Source of the DNA: Nitratireductor indicus C115
GTDB taxonomy: Bacteria > Pseudomonadota > Alphaproteobacteria > Rhizobiales > Rhizobiaceae
Reading direction: 5' to 3'
Assembly: GCF_000300515.1 (NCBI RefSeq)
Contig: NZ_AMSI01000008.1
Span: forward strand, 62,001 to 126,000
Length of the DNA stretch: 64,000 nt
Of this stretch, positions 63,979 through 64,000 are shown one piece after another. Under the pieces are notes generated by a model that worked only from the letters and a program-made list of their open reading frames with translations, was not told where the DNA came from and searched no databases. A program made the translations under genes and the position numbers. Every line of letters begins with the position of its first letter. The first letter of the stretch is position 1.

Positions 63979-64000
63979 GTGAGACCGCTTGATCTGGACT
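63979..64000 (+). CDS. possible start of a gene cut by the window end
   Basis: GTG at 63979 after AGGA encodes VRPLDLD before the window ends. Only seven codons are visible; identity unknown. Confidence 0.3.

Overview
The window is a gene-dense, high-GC alphaproteobacterial chromosome segment, most likely from the Hyphomicrobiales (Rhizobiales) and plausibly a salt-tolerant Phyllobacteriaceae-like bacterium. The lineage call rests on the PhyR/NepR/EcfG general stress locus, the RpoH type, and dispersed palindromic intergenic repeats. Salt tolerance is inferred from a complete ectoine/5-hydroxyectoine operon with ectR and ask_ect, and from a Na+-NQR-type complex.

Layout. 0-9 kb is housekeeping: serA and serC, purA, a membrane-anchored hypothetical, rpoH, an RluD-type pseudouridine synthase and tRNA-Glu. 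9.2-17.9 kb holds a pentaheme cytochrome c gene divergent from an nqrABCDEF-apbE-nqrM operon that continues into a CBS-domain gene and a frameshifted universal-stress-protein gene. The NqrB is unusually short (258 aa) and lacks the covalent-FMN threonine motif, while NqrC and the Fe-binding cysteines of NqrD/E and NqrF are kept. This variant complex with its own multiheme cytochrome is the most unusual system in the window. 18-26.7 kb is a branched-chain-type ABC importer followed by an amidase, an N-acyl-D-amino-acid deacylase and a convergent LysR. 27-33.4 kb is pstSCAB-phoU-phoB behind a Pho box, without phoR.

33.4-43.6 kb is a general stress response island. phyR faces nepR-ecfG, and matches to the EcfG promoter (GGAAC-N16/17-CGTT) precede phyR, nepR-ecfG, a DUF1328 gene, a small lipoprotein gene, a DUF883/holin-like pair and a PRC-barrel gene. 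Dps, a single-domain response regulator, a Crp/Fnr regulator, an AI-2E-type permease and a lipid kinase lie among them. 43.7-45.6 kb is a glyoxalase/esterase/GNAT trio resembling mhqO-mhqD. 45.7-51.4 kb is ectABC-ectD-ask_ect with divergent ectR. 51.4-56.8 kb is a polar amino-acid ABC importer with a DadA-like oxidase and a LysR. 56.9-64 kb holds tRNA-Arg, an M20 amidohydrolase, a DD-carboxypeptidase, a COG0523 GTPase, a TusA-like protein, an L,D-transpeptidase lipoprotein and another amino-acid-binding protein.

A roughly 100-bp intergenic repeat built of three hairpins occurs four times (about 7.25, 32.6, 48.3 and 60.95 kb). Base changes on the two sides of its hairpins compensate each other, and two copies sit inside operons (phoU/phoB and ectC/ectD). 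No CRISPR array, prophage, transposase or rRNA operon was seen.
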